Assembly (NCBI GenBank): GCA_002914805.1
Contig: JXTB01000067.1
Location: 741,293-805,292 of the forward strand
Source of the DNA: Parasponia andersonii
Taxonomy: Eukaryota; Streptophyta; Magnoliopsida; Rosales; Cannabaceae
Length of the DNA stretch: 64,000 nt
Direction of reading: 5' to 3'
The notes below the pieces were generated by a model. The model did no database searches. It saw only the letters and a list, made by a program, of their open reading frames with translations, and had not been told where the DNA came from. The position numbers were made by a program, and so were the translations under genes. Below are positions 47,031-58,870 of this stretch, piece after piece. The number at the start of each line of letters is the position of its first letter. Within the stretch, counting starts at the first letter, position 1.

Positions 47031-49740
47031 CTCTTACTAAGAACTTTCCACTCTCTCTTACTTAAAAGGTAAAGAAAAATAAATAAAATTAATGATTGTG
47101 TAATGCTAAGATACTCGTTTTCTTCACAAAATTTTAAGTAATACGTGCTGTGGGATGATTTTTACGTACACAACTTTAAACAGGATAGTCCTATTTTAGG
47201 ATTAAGATCCATGTTAGTCTGTAAATTTTTTTGGTATAAAAAATAAGTATTATACTATATCGGGGAAATCTTCAAAACCAAATCTTTCAAGTTGTTGCAC
47301 TTCCCCTCAAAATCTCAAATGGTTTCCATCCTTTTGCTTGATCTCAGATCAAGTTTGGTTAGATTTTTGCACGTTATTTCTTTTGGACCGACAAGCTGTT
47401 ATAGTAATTTAATTTACAAGTTTTACTTTCTAATTTTTTCAATATTATACCATTTTTTTTGTTTTGCAAAATTGTGTTGTAGTTCCTTTTCTTAGTGGGT
47501 AGCATGTAGGGATAAGAGATATTAAAGCTGTTGTAGTCAAATGTTGGAAGTATGTCTGTTAATAAGGGAACTATAGGATAAAGATTAGAGCCTCTTTGGA
47601 AACCAAAAACCAAATTAGCTTACCACGTACTTTGTTTGAACTTGACAACGAGTCCAAAAGAGAGTCACTTATTGATGATTAAATGCAGCTTATAAAAGTT
47701 GCTCTTTGGTAACTTTTAGCTGAATATAGCACATTATTTTGTCGGCTGTAACTTTAAAAAGAGATTGTCTGACTGGAACAGTAGCAGAGTAACTTTACAT
47801 ATTTGGAAAACTTTTCAAGGTACCTGCCTTGAATGAAAATATGATTTATAAAGTACGCACCCTTATAATTTTAATTTAACCTTGTCAAAATTAGAAACGT
47901 TAATGACATTAGAACATTCAAGATATTAAGTTATTATAAACGCTAAGATTTATAATTAAATGTATAAAGGCTTCATAATCACTTGCAATCTTATAGTTCT
48001 GTAAGGGAATAAAAAATGAGTAAAACTAGATAAGACAATTATAGAGATTTTAATAGATATTGTGTGGAAAGAATAATAGAAGATGATCTATTTATAAAGA
48101 AATAAGTGATGTTTAATAAATAAAAAATTATATATCATAATTAATAATTATCTTTGAGTAATCCAATTATAATAAGATATTTATTATACAATGTCTAGTA
48201 TAATCAAAGACAATAATTACCGATTTGTGAAATAAATGACCCATCAAAATATAAATAATTCTACCTCTAATAATTTTAAACCCAGCAGTTAGTTGTTAAT
48301 AATTTAGTCATAAATATTCAAAATGTTGACTAATACACTTGATAACTCGGTTAGTTTAAACATTCGAGTAGAAATATGTATGAGATAGATATAATTTTAT
48401 TATTTTCTAGTTATTAAAATAAAACACTCTAGCTTACACAAGATTTTCACATAGCATTTTAAAATTTTATATCGTTAGAGGCAAGAACCATATATAACAG
48501 ACAAAATAAATAACCTGTAAAATTCATGCCATTTTACCACAACAATTTATTTATTTATTTATTTTTTGTTTTGGGGGGGGGGGGTTTGGGAGGTATACAT
48601 CTTCGGTGGTTTACAAACAGCAAATTAATAGTATGACATTCATGTACTAGCTATCAGTCTTACTATTTAATTTTCCATGACACCACTCGACCGACCTTAA
48701 CAAGTTTTCAACCTTTTGAACATGAGCAAATAAATTAGCAGCAAATATGTAAACAACACATACTAATAATAATTAAGGCTCATTGGTAGGGTATGCTAAT
48801 CCTTTTTTTTTTTTTTCCCTACATATATGAACATATTGTTATTAATTATTTTCAATATTATAGGACCGGCTTTCAACTCAAATTGTGAGTCTCCTCTTGG
48901 CATTGTACAACCTTGGCTTCAAATCTTTTACAACTTGGTTACAAAAGCGCAGATATATATAAATCTTAATAGGTCATGTCCAACGAAGCAGCCGACAAAA
49001 TATTAGGCGAGAATATAAATACTAGTTAATCTTTGTATATCTCAAACACGCTATTATTAGTGTCCCTTGGCATGACTCTTCAAAAGCTGGCTGTTCTTTT
49101 TTCTTTTTCCTTTTTCCGATAATTTATTCAAATCAAATTTCTAAGTTTCCACACTTAGGAACATCGTATATATTCCACCAATTAACTAATATGATTTAAT
49201 GCAACAAATACAAGTGAAAGTGATACACTTTATTCATTCTGTCTCAGAATTATACGGTTTAAGGTACAAAAGTTTATCCATCTCTCTCAACTAAATAGTC
49301 TTACTGAAGCTAATTATACCCTAAATTCAAGTGGTTCAACCAAACTGTACTAACTACTAAATACATTACGATTTTTTTTTTTAAATAAAAGAAGTCATTG
49401 AGAATGAGAATAAGCACTCCATCAAATCCTAAGTAAAGCCTCTTAAAGCCCTTTTTCGTTCCTTCATTATAAAGAAAATTAACTGCTAATTCTTCCTATT
49501 ATTTTCATGTGAGACCTATTATTTTGGTCCGTGTATGTAAAAGTACGTATAATAGTTATTATAGTCATTATCACTCATCAGTAGTAGTTTAGTTATTTTA
49601 TATATGGGAATGAAGTATATTAGACTCTAGTAATTTGGGGGCTGCATTATTCGTGAAATTCCTAAAATCAGAAATCAAAATATAACGACAAAAAGAAATT
49701 GTAATTTAGGGAAGCGAGTAAAGGAAAGAAAATCAAGAAG
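47031..49740. other. AT-rich intergenic DNA upstream of the acyltransferase gene
   Basis: No coding region is recognised. Landmarks are a run of 12 G at 48573-48584 and T/A homopolymers. The region just upstream of the gene (49740-49770) has repeated gtgagcgtgag units. Promoter elements could lie here but none is clear enough to call. Confidence 0.5.
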
Positions 49741-49860
49741 CGTGAGCGTGAGGGTGAGCGTGAGGACAAGTTTCTCAAACAAGAATGGGTTGTGAAAGCA
49801 CGTTAGACGAGTATGCGTTAATTAATAAATTTTTTAGAAATACATTAAACAAATACAAAC

Positions 49861-49973
49861 NNNNNNNNNNNNNNNNNNNNNNNNNNNNNNNNNNNNNNNN
49901 NNNNNNNNNNNNNNNNNNNNNNNNNNNNNNNNNNNNNNNNNNNNNNNNNNNNNNNNNNNNNNNNNNNNNNNNN
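49861..49973. other. Assembly gap (113 N) in the 5' leader of the acyltransferase gene
   Basis: The N run is followed directly by 23 T (49974-49996). A reading frame across it is an artefact. Confidence 0.99.
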
Positions 49974-50104
49974 TTTTTTTTTTTTTTTTTTTTTTTGGGT
50001 GGTTTATGGATTTTGTGGAGGAGGAAGAAGAAATGGGGTTTTGAGAAAGTCAGTGGTAAGAACTGAAAAAATCAGAATCTGGGTTCTTCCTATTGCTTGA
50101 GGTA

Positions 50105-53100
50105 ATGGCCCTCCAGGATAATAAACCCAAGAGAGTCTACCAAGTTTGGAAGGGAAGCAATGTGAGTTTCCTTCCCTTTTTCCACTCTCACCCTCTTTTT
50201 GGTCTAGTTGTAATGGGATTAAATTTATCATAGCCTGAATTGGGTATCTTTTATATTCGAAACTTGCCGTTTCTTTACTTGGGATTTGATTCATTATGAG
50301 TTCCAATTTTGAACCTTTTTTAATCTTATTTTTCATTTTTGGCTTTAGAAAGTGGTTATGTTCTGTATGTTTTTTACAATCTTCTATTCTGTATATTAAA
50401 TTGCTGAAAGGTACTCAGAAAAATGCAGCTGTCTTGGTTGTCTTACTAATTAAACCAAAGGAGAAAGCGTAGATATATTAATTAAGGGTGGGTTGACCAG
50501 TCTCAGTGTTGTGAATGTCTATTATGTCTTTCTTACCTGGTTGAAAATCACTTGGCCTAGTGGTATTCTTGCCTGTTATTCAATATTGTCTAGTTTGTCA
50601 TTTCTCATACTTGGTTTAATCTGGAGTCCAAAAGAGCAACTTAGTTTTTTTTCATCACGGCAGGGAACTAAAATTTTTGGCGATTAAATTTGCTGGGCTA
50701 CAGTTCATTAAATTTTCTTGCAAGTTATGATTTAACTTCAGTATAGTTATTTTTATATGTATAATCAATGGTAGAGAGAAAGAAATTATATTTTCTATTT
50801 CATTGCGAATGGAAGAATCCTAGTTAGCCCTGATATGGCTTCTTGAGTTGATTACCATGCACTTAATCCTGTTTATGGCACATCTAGTCAAATAATAACA
50901 AGTAATGAAGACATTACTTTGAACTCACAACCATTAATGAGAGCTTGGCTACTTTGATGCCTGTGTAACCTCTCAGATTTTAGTCATATTAAACTTTGGA
51001 GACTTCGATCTGTTTTAAATTCTCTCATTCTCCGACAACTTTTAGAGTTCATTTCTCTTTTTGTTTTTTTTTTTTTCTCATCACATATAGCTAGCCAGTG
51101 CTTAAATTTATTATCTTGTTTGACTTTAAAGAAACCATAAATTTGTTTGAGAATGGACTTGAAGCTGACAATTATATATGATAGTTGTAGCATTGTTAAT
51201 TGCCCTACTAGTGCTAATGCAGCTTTTCTTTTTCTTTGCCAGAAATTTTTCTGTGGTGGCCGATTCATTTTCGGTCCTGATGCAGCATCTGTTTTTCTAT
51301 CTGTAGTCCTTATTGCTGGCCCTGCAATTGCCTTTTGTGTAAAGGTTTATTGTGAATTAGATTACATGGAGAAAACGTATGAAAGTGATTGGTATCCAGT
51401 TTTGGTCGTGGGCTTAATTCTCACTCTTTTGGTAAGCATTTCTGTCTTCTTTCTAGCTTCAGCATTGATATCTCCTGAGAGGAAAGATTGCAGGTTAATC
51501 AAAGTGTTTAAATCTGTTCCAGTCCTACTCTAACATCCCTGTCATAAATATATTATGCTGCTTCCTGAACCCTTGCTTTTTTAACCCTTGATTTTCCCAT
51601 TTGAAAAATTCTCCTAATTCCTTTATTCCACATTGGTATTTCATGTAATTGAGTCCAAAAGTCTTTTGATTAATTTCATAGACAATACACTGTAATTCTG
51701 AAATCCCCTGGCCTATGTTGTCTAGAAAGCTCACTTCAGATAGTTTAGAAAGATAATTTCTGAAATAAATTAATTCTTTTCAGTTCAAAATATATGTTTT
51801 GATATCAAGCATTTTTTTGGGCATAAAACTGTATCGTATTTAGTAAAAACCCTGCATATAGCCACCAGAAGCATATCAATTTTCCATGCAAAAAATACAG
51901 TCTGTCTTTTTAAATCCTAAAAAAGGGCAGTGCAGTTTTCTCTTATTATTCAGTTGCACCTGAATGTCATTGAACTTTGCAATTTGATCAGATAAATCTT
52001 AATAATATGTTGCTTTATATATGTCCTCTTAGATTTAATCAAAATATGGATGTGAATAGTGACCAAGGAAGGAGCTTTTAGGGTGTTCTGGAAATTTTGT
52101 AGAAACGATTTATCTTCAGTATGTTATGTTAAGAATTTGCAAGTTATTTATTTTTTTTGATAAGATACCTATTTTGTCTCCCTGGGACTCGAACCCATTA
52201 CCCAACCCTCATACTCACACACACACCCCGAGTCCTAAACCAATTGAATTAGCCCCAGTTGGTTGGTAAGAATTTGCAAGTTATGATTTACCTTCAGTAC
52301 GTTATGTTAAGAATTGTGAATTATATATGAGTGATTCCAACTATCTATTATTAATTACATGGCAGATTGTGGTTATGATGAAGCTTTATGTTTATGTTGG
52401 TTAATTTTTAAGTGTTGAAGCACAATTTAAAGATTTGGACAATTGTGCAGGATTTGACATTACTCTTCTTAACATCAAGTAGAGATCCTGGTATTGTTCC
52501 AAGAAATACAAGGCCTCTTGAACCAGATGAAGCGGATGTACCTACACCATCTATGGAGTGGGTTAATGGTAGGACCCCTCATTTGAAACTACCCCGAACA
52601 AAAGATGTTGTTTTAAATGGTCACACAATAAAAGTGAAATACTGCGACACTTGTTTGCTATATCGTCCTCCTCGTGCTTCTCATTGTTCCATTTGCAACA
52701 ATTGTGTTCAGAGTTTTGATCATCACTGTCCTTGGGTTGGTCAGTGCATTGGAATAGTAAGTTTGTTTTTTTTTCCCTCTTTTCTCCTCATTTTACACAT
52801 GAACTGGAATTTAGGATTATGTTCCCTTGTATTTTTGTTTCTAACTGCAAATCTATTTTTTTAATAAAAGAAAAAAACTTGACCATTATTAACTTACCTC
52901 AGAAAAGCATATTTGGGAAATGTCTATGGAACATGAATTTTTTGTGAATCGGGGAAAGTTTTCTTATGAACTTTGGCTTTAGATGTCGAAGTGAAATAAA
53001 CTGAGTAATTTATCAATTATGCACTGTTTTGTAGTTTAAACTAATTTTTCTAGTCTGATTTGCCAATTTTGGTGAGGAAGATCATTTTCACTTTAAGTTG

Positions 53101-55150
53101 GTCTAGTAGATTTTCCTTTATATACTCTCTTATTTTTTCTGGACACTTGTTTGTCTAGCCATTTGACGCTTATTGTTGGTCTGTCACACCTTTATATACA
53201 TCTATTCTTGCCAATAGTGAAATTAATGAAGTGACACTGTTTTAATCAGCCAAACTCCCTTGTGGAGTAGTGGCTTAGTGTCTTTGGACTTGGACGCCCT
53301 CCAAGTAAGTCATCTAATTAGTAATCACACATCACTAGAAACACACTCTTTTTCATTGAACTAGTTTTGAAGACTGTCTCAGACCTCTCTTAAGCATGCC
53401 ATTCAACTAGTAACTTGGCAGAGAGATCACATGTACACTTGTTGTTGGTCTTTAGCAAGTTGCTAGTCTTACGCAGCTATGCTCACTGACTATGGACTAC
53501 AAACTGGATGTAATATTTATTGTCGGTGATCAGTCAATTCCAAGGCAAAGTAGTTTGCTGATTGTTTTGGACATGGAGATTGAAATCAGAAACATGGACG
53601 TTTGTGTGTTTGTTGTTGAGGCTATGGTTGTAGATAATGCTGGTGAAAATTTGATGTCAACATCAAACATTGATGATCTGTCATGAAAAGCCTCGATATT
53701 CTTCTCAAACCCTTAAATTTTAGATGAACTTTTGAAAATTGCTATGGCCCATCAATATTGCATATTTTAAACTAGTTTCGTGAACATAATAAAATATAAG
53801 TGAGAACATACGACCTATAGTCTCAATATAGTGGGTTTCGATGAAAATAATGAATTCATTTATTATGTATTAAACTACAATCTTGGACAATAATTTACTT
53901 ATAGCTTACAATATAATAATAATAATAATAATAATAAAAATGTAGAAACTAATTCCAAGACAAAGTTGCCTACTTCAGAATTCATATTCCGAATTCCTGT
54001 GACCTTGCCAAAATTTATGACAAGTTTGAGGGAGGACATATTATTTCATTGTTGTAGTTATGGATCGTAATTCCTAATATGACTTTGAGCTAAAGCAGAA
54101 TCAAATTAACAAAAAGGAACTAGTCGAATTATTCCAAACTTTTAGAACAACCAAAAGGATGGTTCATTTCTGTTCGTTTTTAATTGTTGTTAGAAACTTC
54201 TGTGCATTGTGTATTGATTATGTTATATTTCGTGAATTGATTATGTTGCAGCGTAACTATCGGTTCTTCTTCATGTTCATTTCCACATCAACGATTCTGT
54301 GCATTTATGTCTTTGTGTTTTCTTGGATTCACATCATTAGAAGACATGGCGCAGTTTGGGATGCTATTAAAAATGATTACCTATCAGATTTTCTAATAGT
54401 ATACTGCTTTATCGCTGTCTGGTTTGTCGGTGGTCTTACGGCCTTCCATCTCTACCTGATAAGTACAAACCAGGTGAACCTTCCTACCCAAAAGTGGATA
54501 TTCTTGTTCTCTCTCTTTTCAGACACGCACACACAGCATGCACCCAAGTAAAATTTCTGTTTGACATTCCTGATATCGTTTTCATTCAGACTACTTATGA
54601 GAACTTCCGGTATCGATATGATAAGAAAGAGAACCCATATAATAAGGGAGTCAAGGGGAACTGCAGCGAAACTTTCTTTTCCACTATCCCCCCTTCAATG
54701 AATAAATTTCGATCATTCTTTGAGGAGGATGAAGATATGATGGTGAGATCTGTGACTCCAGATCTTGGGGAAGGTGCTATGAGCTCAAAGGAGAAAATTG
54801 ATATTGAAATGGGAAATAGGCTTCCTGAGGACAGTGCTTTCCCACTTCCAGTTATCTTGCGAGATTTGGATTATGATGATCTAGAAAAGAATATGGAAGA
54901 AGAAAGAAGACATGGTCTGGATTCATTTTTGCCTGTTGAAAGCGAAGCAAAAGTGTCATCTGGTGGAAATGGACGAATGGAAGCTGATCAAAGCTTGACA
55001 ATGGATGCTGAAGATCAAGATCCTGTGCAACACTCACCTGCCAGAGAAAGAGTACGAGAATCTCTTGAAAGCACCATGGTTATGGATGGAACCTTAGAGA
55101 GAAATGATGGCAAAAGTTACTCTCGGAGAACAATGGTTACTCAAGCTTAG
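50105..55150 (+). CDS. DHHC-type protein S-acyltransferase (palmitoyltransferase), five coding exons
   Basis: Predicted coding exons: 50105-50161, 51243-51431, 52451-52756, 54252-54473, 54590-55150 (TAG). All introns are GT-AG and phase 0; the product is 444 aa. It should transfer palmitate to Cys residues of membrane-associated proteins, forming an acyl-enzyme on the DHHC Cys. The N-terminus [11 protein letters not shown] and [10 protein letters not shown] is the plant PAT signature. Membrane segments lie at about 31-53 and 66-90, with DPG (RDPGIVPRN) after the second. The Cys-rich domain spans about 147-181 ([18 protein letters not shown]), DHHC is at 172-175 and the catalytic Cys is 175. 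Two more membrane segments, about 188-208 and 232-254, are followed by TTYE (259-262) and NPYNKG. The polar, acidic tail (about 290-444) is variable in the family. It most resembles the Arabidopsis PAT01-PAT04 group. The start ATG is chosen because it gives the conserved N-terminus. Nothing looks broken. Confidence 0.93.
52131..52284 (-). mobile_element. tRNA-derived SINE in intron 2 of the acyltransferase gene
   Basis: A 120-bp insert (52148-52267) is flanked by perfect 17-bp duplications aagaatttgcaagttat (52131-52147 and 52268-52284). On the minus strand it has a tRNA-like head, ggggctaattcaattggttt, then a clear RNA polymerase III box B (ggttcgagtcc) and a short A-rich 3' end. It is in antisense to the gene and far from the splice sites. 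Confidence 0.87.
53912..53936 (+). repeat. (AAT)n microsatellite in intron 3
   Basis: About eight AAT/TAA units within the 1495-bp intron 3 (52757-54251). Confidence 0.85.
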
Positions 55151-56325
55151 AGGTGATTTTGCCTTTCTTTCTCTTTTCATGATGATGAATCCGCATTTTG
55201 TCTGCAAATGGATTTGGCTTCTCCCATACAATTGTTTTATTTTTTTGCGGACTTACTTTTATGAGTACAAAAGATAAAAACATCGAACATGTATCATGAT
55301 CATCAGAGTGCATATGCTACTGCAAGTAGTATCCCCTTATTAACGGAGCTTTCATTCTTTTGTTTAGGACAGAGGTTCCTATTTACTTCTGTTAACTAGC
55401 TTTAATCGTAATTCATACCTTTGGGCTGTGTTCATATTTGATATTTTGGCATACGTCTGTGGTTCAGTTGATTTCTTGTAATTCCAATAAGTTTCTCACT
55501 GCATCTAATCTGCAAACTTATTTAAGTGCGATAGCATGTGAAACAGAGTCGTCTCTCTAAATGAATAAACAATGCCTCATAGATTTGGTTTTCAGTGTCA
55601 TTATAGTCATCTGAACTATCGTTCTTCTTCTACTTGACTTGTTTCCTTTCCTGACAAACAGGTTCTGCTACAGCAGTCTTTTCATGATCTGTAAATGTTA
55701 AAGCAGATTTCTAAGTTTCTCATGTTTTTGTAGCTTATATATATGGTGGCCGGTGGCTTGAGACAGCTTTTAACATCACATGAATTACAGGTTAACTACA
55801 AGTGCCTTGTTGAGAAACTTGTCTGTTTTAATCTTTTCATTACAAAGTTTAGACTCATGATTGTTGTAAATGTCGTGTTTCCAAAATAATGAAAGTAGTT
55901 TTCTCAAGGTAATGAAGGTTTCTTTTAATGGTATAAATGGGTCAAGAGGCGGGTATGGTAATTCTCCTTTCATTTTGTTCAAATTATTAGATAGTTTAAA
56001 ATTTAATTTGGTTGCAGGGTAATGTCTCAACTATAAAGTACAAAAAAATTGAAACATAAAGTCCAAAAAAATTTGGTTTCAGTGTGCAAAATAGAACTCG
56101 GGAAAACATGTTAAGTTGCTCATAAGATGTTATGAGCAAATTAACATGTTATGGTATATGTATTAGCAATAAACCTTTGAAATAAGATGTTAATTTGCTC
56201 GCCGGTGCCAGGAAATTTGATTGTCATACGGGAATGAAACGGTTAACATTACGAACGTGTATTGTAAATCTATTCACTCGTGTTTAATACTACTAATTGT
56301 GAAAAATATTTGTACAGAAAATAAG
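55151..56325. other. 3' flank of the acyltransferase gene and intergenic DNA
   Basis: It contains the 3' untranslated region; the polyadenylation site cannot be fixed. No other gene is seen. A short near-perfect palindrome occurs at 56105-56150. Confidence 0.6.
56105..56150. repeat. Short palindrome (21-bp arms, 4-base loop)
   Basis: Left arm aacatgttaagttgctcataa and right arm ttatgagcaaattaacatgtt pair with one mismatch around gatg. Confidence 0.85.
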
Positions 56326-56859
56326 ATTTATACAAATGGTGGTCCCCGAACTATATCACACTTGTGGTAATTTGGATCTCAAAATTTAAATTGTGGCAAC
56401 AAGTTTTTGAAATTTTTCGATTTATAGCAATTTGACCCCAAAATGTGAATTGCAAACTATTGTTAAATTTCTGATAAAAAACACAAGTGCGAAGCACGTT
56501 GTGAAAGTAAATTTAAAGGAAAATAAATTGGATAAAAAGATTTGGAGAGAAGAAAAGATGCATTCTTCACATTTTTTGTGGTTCTTTTAGTTGAAAATTT
56601 ATAGAAATTTGTTTTTTGTGATTGTCCATTTTTATAATCGAAATTCTCAAATTACTTTCCAAATGCACTTTCATTTACCACAACGTATTTCACGTGTGTT
56701 TTTGGTAAAAACTTTAATACTAAGTTGCAATTTAAATAATACATGGACCCAATTGTTACAAATTAAAAAATTCAGAGACTTAATATTACTACAATTAAAA
56801 CTTCAATGACTAAATGCTACAAGTATGATAGTTCATAGACTCTTTGTGCCACTAATTCT
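56326..56859. mobile_element. MULE-type MITE with long diverged terminal inverted repeats
   Basis: The left end (tggtccccgaactatatcac, acttgtggtaattt) pairs with the reverse complement of the right end (gagtctatgaactatcatac, acttgtagcattta) for roughly 130 bases, with many mismatches. Flanks agaaaataag (56316-56325) and agaaaataaa (56860-56869) form a 9-10-bp target duplication, typical of Mutator-like elements. No transposase is encoded. Confidence 0.75.
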
Positions 56860-57096
56860 AGAAAATAAAAGTATGCAAATAAAAAGTGTAATCTTTTTAT
56901 TTTCACCTACTTTAGTGTAATTGTTCATAAATTGTACATGTTATTTATTGATAGTTGATTAACTATTAGATAATTCAAAAAAAAAATTATTATCACATGA
57001 TAAATAATAATAATAATATCTATTGAGATAAAATTAATTGAATTTGAATGAAAAAACTAAAATTGGTGACAAGCATTTTACATGGCTGAAAGATAC

Positions 57097-57270
57097 TCTT
57101 ATAATTTGATGAATAGTAGTATTTTTTTCATTCATAATTTTAAGCAAGGATGACTACAACATATATATAGAGATTACAAGATTTAACACCCTGAAAACAT
57201 GTTCCTAAAACTAGTAGGAACAAATTCTCTAAAATAAGGAAAAAAAAAACTTATCTTTTTTATTTCAACA
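57097..57270 (-). repeat. 3' LTR of element E
   Basis: It pairs with 61841-62012. Its inner edge is followed by the purine tract tgagaaggag on the minus strand. Confidence 0.9.
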
Positions 57271-57499
57271 CTCCTTCTCATAAGTTAGTGTATACTATCC
57301 AACTTATCTAAAAAATTTGATAACAATTTCCTTGAGACTGCTTTGGTGAGGACGTTAGGTAGTTGACCCTCTGATCATATCCTAGGTAACTCTACAACCG
57401 TCCCATCCAACTTCTCTTTTATAAAAAATCTGTCCACTTTAACATATTTAGTACGATCATATTATTTTATTATCATAAAATAGTTGGATAGGTTACTCT

Positions 57500-58870
57500 G
57501 ATAGACAACCTAAATCTTCTAAAATGAGTCTTAGCTATAATGCCTCACAAAGATCGAGAGTCATACCTCTGAATTCTGCTTCTACACTTGAGTGAGTTGC
57601 AACATTTTATTTCTTGCTCCTCCATATTATAAGATTACCTGCTATAAAGGTAAAGTAACCAGAAGTCGATTACCTATCATCTAGAGAACCAGCCCAATCA
57701 GCGTCAGTATATACTTTTATACTTTGATAATCTGGAGTTTTTGTGAGCAATACCCCTTTTTCCGGGGTCGGATTTAAATATCTCAAAATGCGTATGACGA
57801 CATTCATGTATTGTCCTCTAAGATTATGCATACATTGGTTGAAAATATTCAAAGTATAAGCTAAATCTGGTCTTGGATGTGATAAGTACATTAATCTTCC
57901 TACAAGTTTTTGGTATCTTCCTTTATCAGTTGGAACTTGTTTGGACTCGACACATAATTTTAAACCTTCTTCTATCAACTGGTTGGCATGCTGATTAATC
58001 AGTCTTTTTTGTAAATCTAAGATATTTTTTTGGGATAGAAATATTCCTTTATTAGATCGAGATACTCCAATTCCAAGAAAATATTTTAGAGGGCCTAAAT
58101 CTTTTATTTCAAATTCTTTGGACAAATATTTCTATAAAGTCTTCTTTTCTTCATGTTCATTTCCTGTAACCACCATGTCATCTACATATATAATGAATGC
58201 AGTAATCTCATTCTGTCATTTTTTAAGGAAAAATGTATGATCTAAATTGTTGGTAGCCGAATGCTATCATAGACCTTGTGAACCTTTCAATCCATGCTCT
58301 TAGAGATTATTTTAAACGACACAACGATTTTTTTAACTTCCATACCTTTCGTCTATGTTTGTCAAGTTATCACAGACTTCTTTAGATAACTCACTATGTA
58401 AAAAAGTGTTCTTCACATCGAATTATTGTAATGGCCAATCCAAATTTCCAGTTAAAGACAACAAAACACAAATTATGTTGATTTTGACTACAGGTACAAA
58501 TGTCTCTGTATAATCAATCCCTAGGTTTGATTACATCCTTTTACCACTAGGCTTCCTTTAAAATACTCGATTATACCGTCAGCTTTATACTTTATAGTGT
58601 AAATCTATTGACATCTAACTGATTTCTTTTCTGGTAAAGGTTCAACGAATTCCCATGTTTCATTTTTTTTGAAGAGATTTTATTTCCTCATTTATGGCTG
58701 CTTTCCACCTAGGGTCTGTCAAAGCTTCCTGCACATTGTTCGGAATAGATACAATAGATAATTGATTCACAAATGCCATATTTGATTTTGATAAATGATG
58801 GTTAGACACATAATTACTCACGGGACATCTCACTTTACTAGATAGGCTAGGCTTATACATGGGTTTAGGT
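57500..58870 (-). pseudogene. Reverse transcriptase and RNase H of element E (broken)
   Basis: RT begins near 58870 with VRCPVSNYVSNHHLS, then EALTDPRWKAAINEEIKSL. The catalytic YVDD is encoded at 58188-58177 (IIYVDDMVVT). The later part, 58125-57670, is well kept: FEIKDLGPLKYFLGIGV, then KLVGRLMYLSHPRPDLAYTL and YTDADWAGSLDDR, the start of the copia RNase H. RNase H continues past a stop with TSGYFTFIAGNLIIWRSKK and SSVEAEFRGM (about 57550-57660). Stops and frameshifts between 58140 and 58660 remove coding capacity. Confidence 0.88.

Noticed and set aside
46803..47072. 89-aa ORF containing a repeated HAYKYIIRLEFSLQ unit
   Set aside because: The repeat is the 42-bp tandem DNA duplication, which keeps frame by chance (14 codons). 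The flanking sequence is AT-rich and there is no known domain.
49785..50066. ORF running across the N gap
   Set aside because: The frame is joined through 113 unknown bases and a poly-T tract, so its continuity is meaningless.
52148..52267. Possible tRNA gene
   Set aside because: It has a box B and tRNA-like head but no cloverleaf 3' half, and it is bounded by target duplications and an A-rich tail: a SINE.
53240..53340. tRNA- or SINE-like stretch in intron 3
   Set aside because: It has a weak box A-like gtggcttagtg but no box B and no flanking duplication.
54494..54589. 5' extension of the last acyltransferase exon as an independent ORF start
   Set aside because: The stretch is intron 4, with a clear gtgaac donor at 54474 and ttcattcag acceptor at 54589. 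The conserved TTYE motif begins right after the acceptor.
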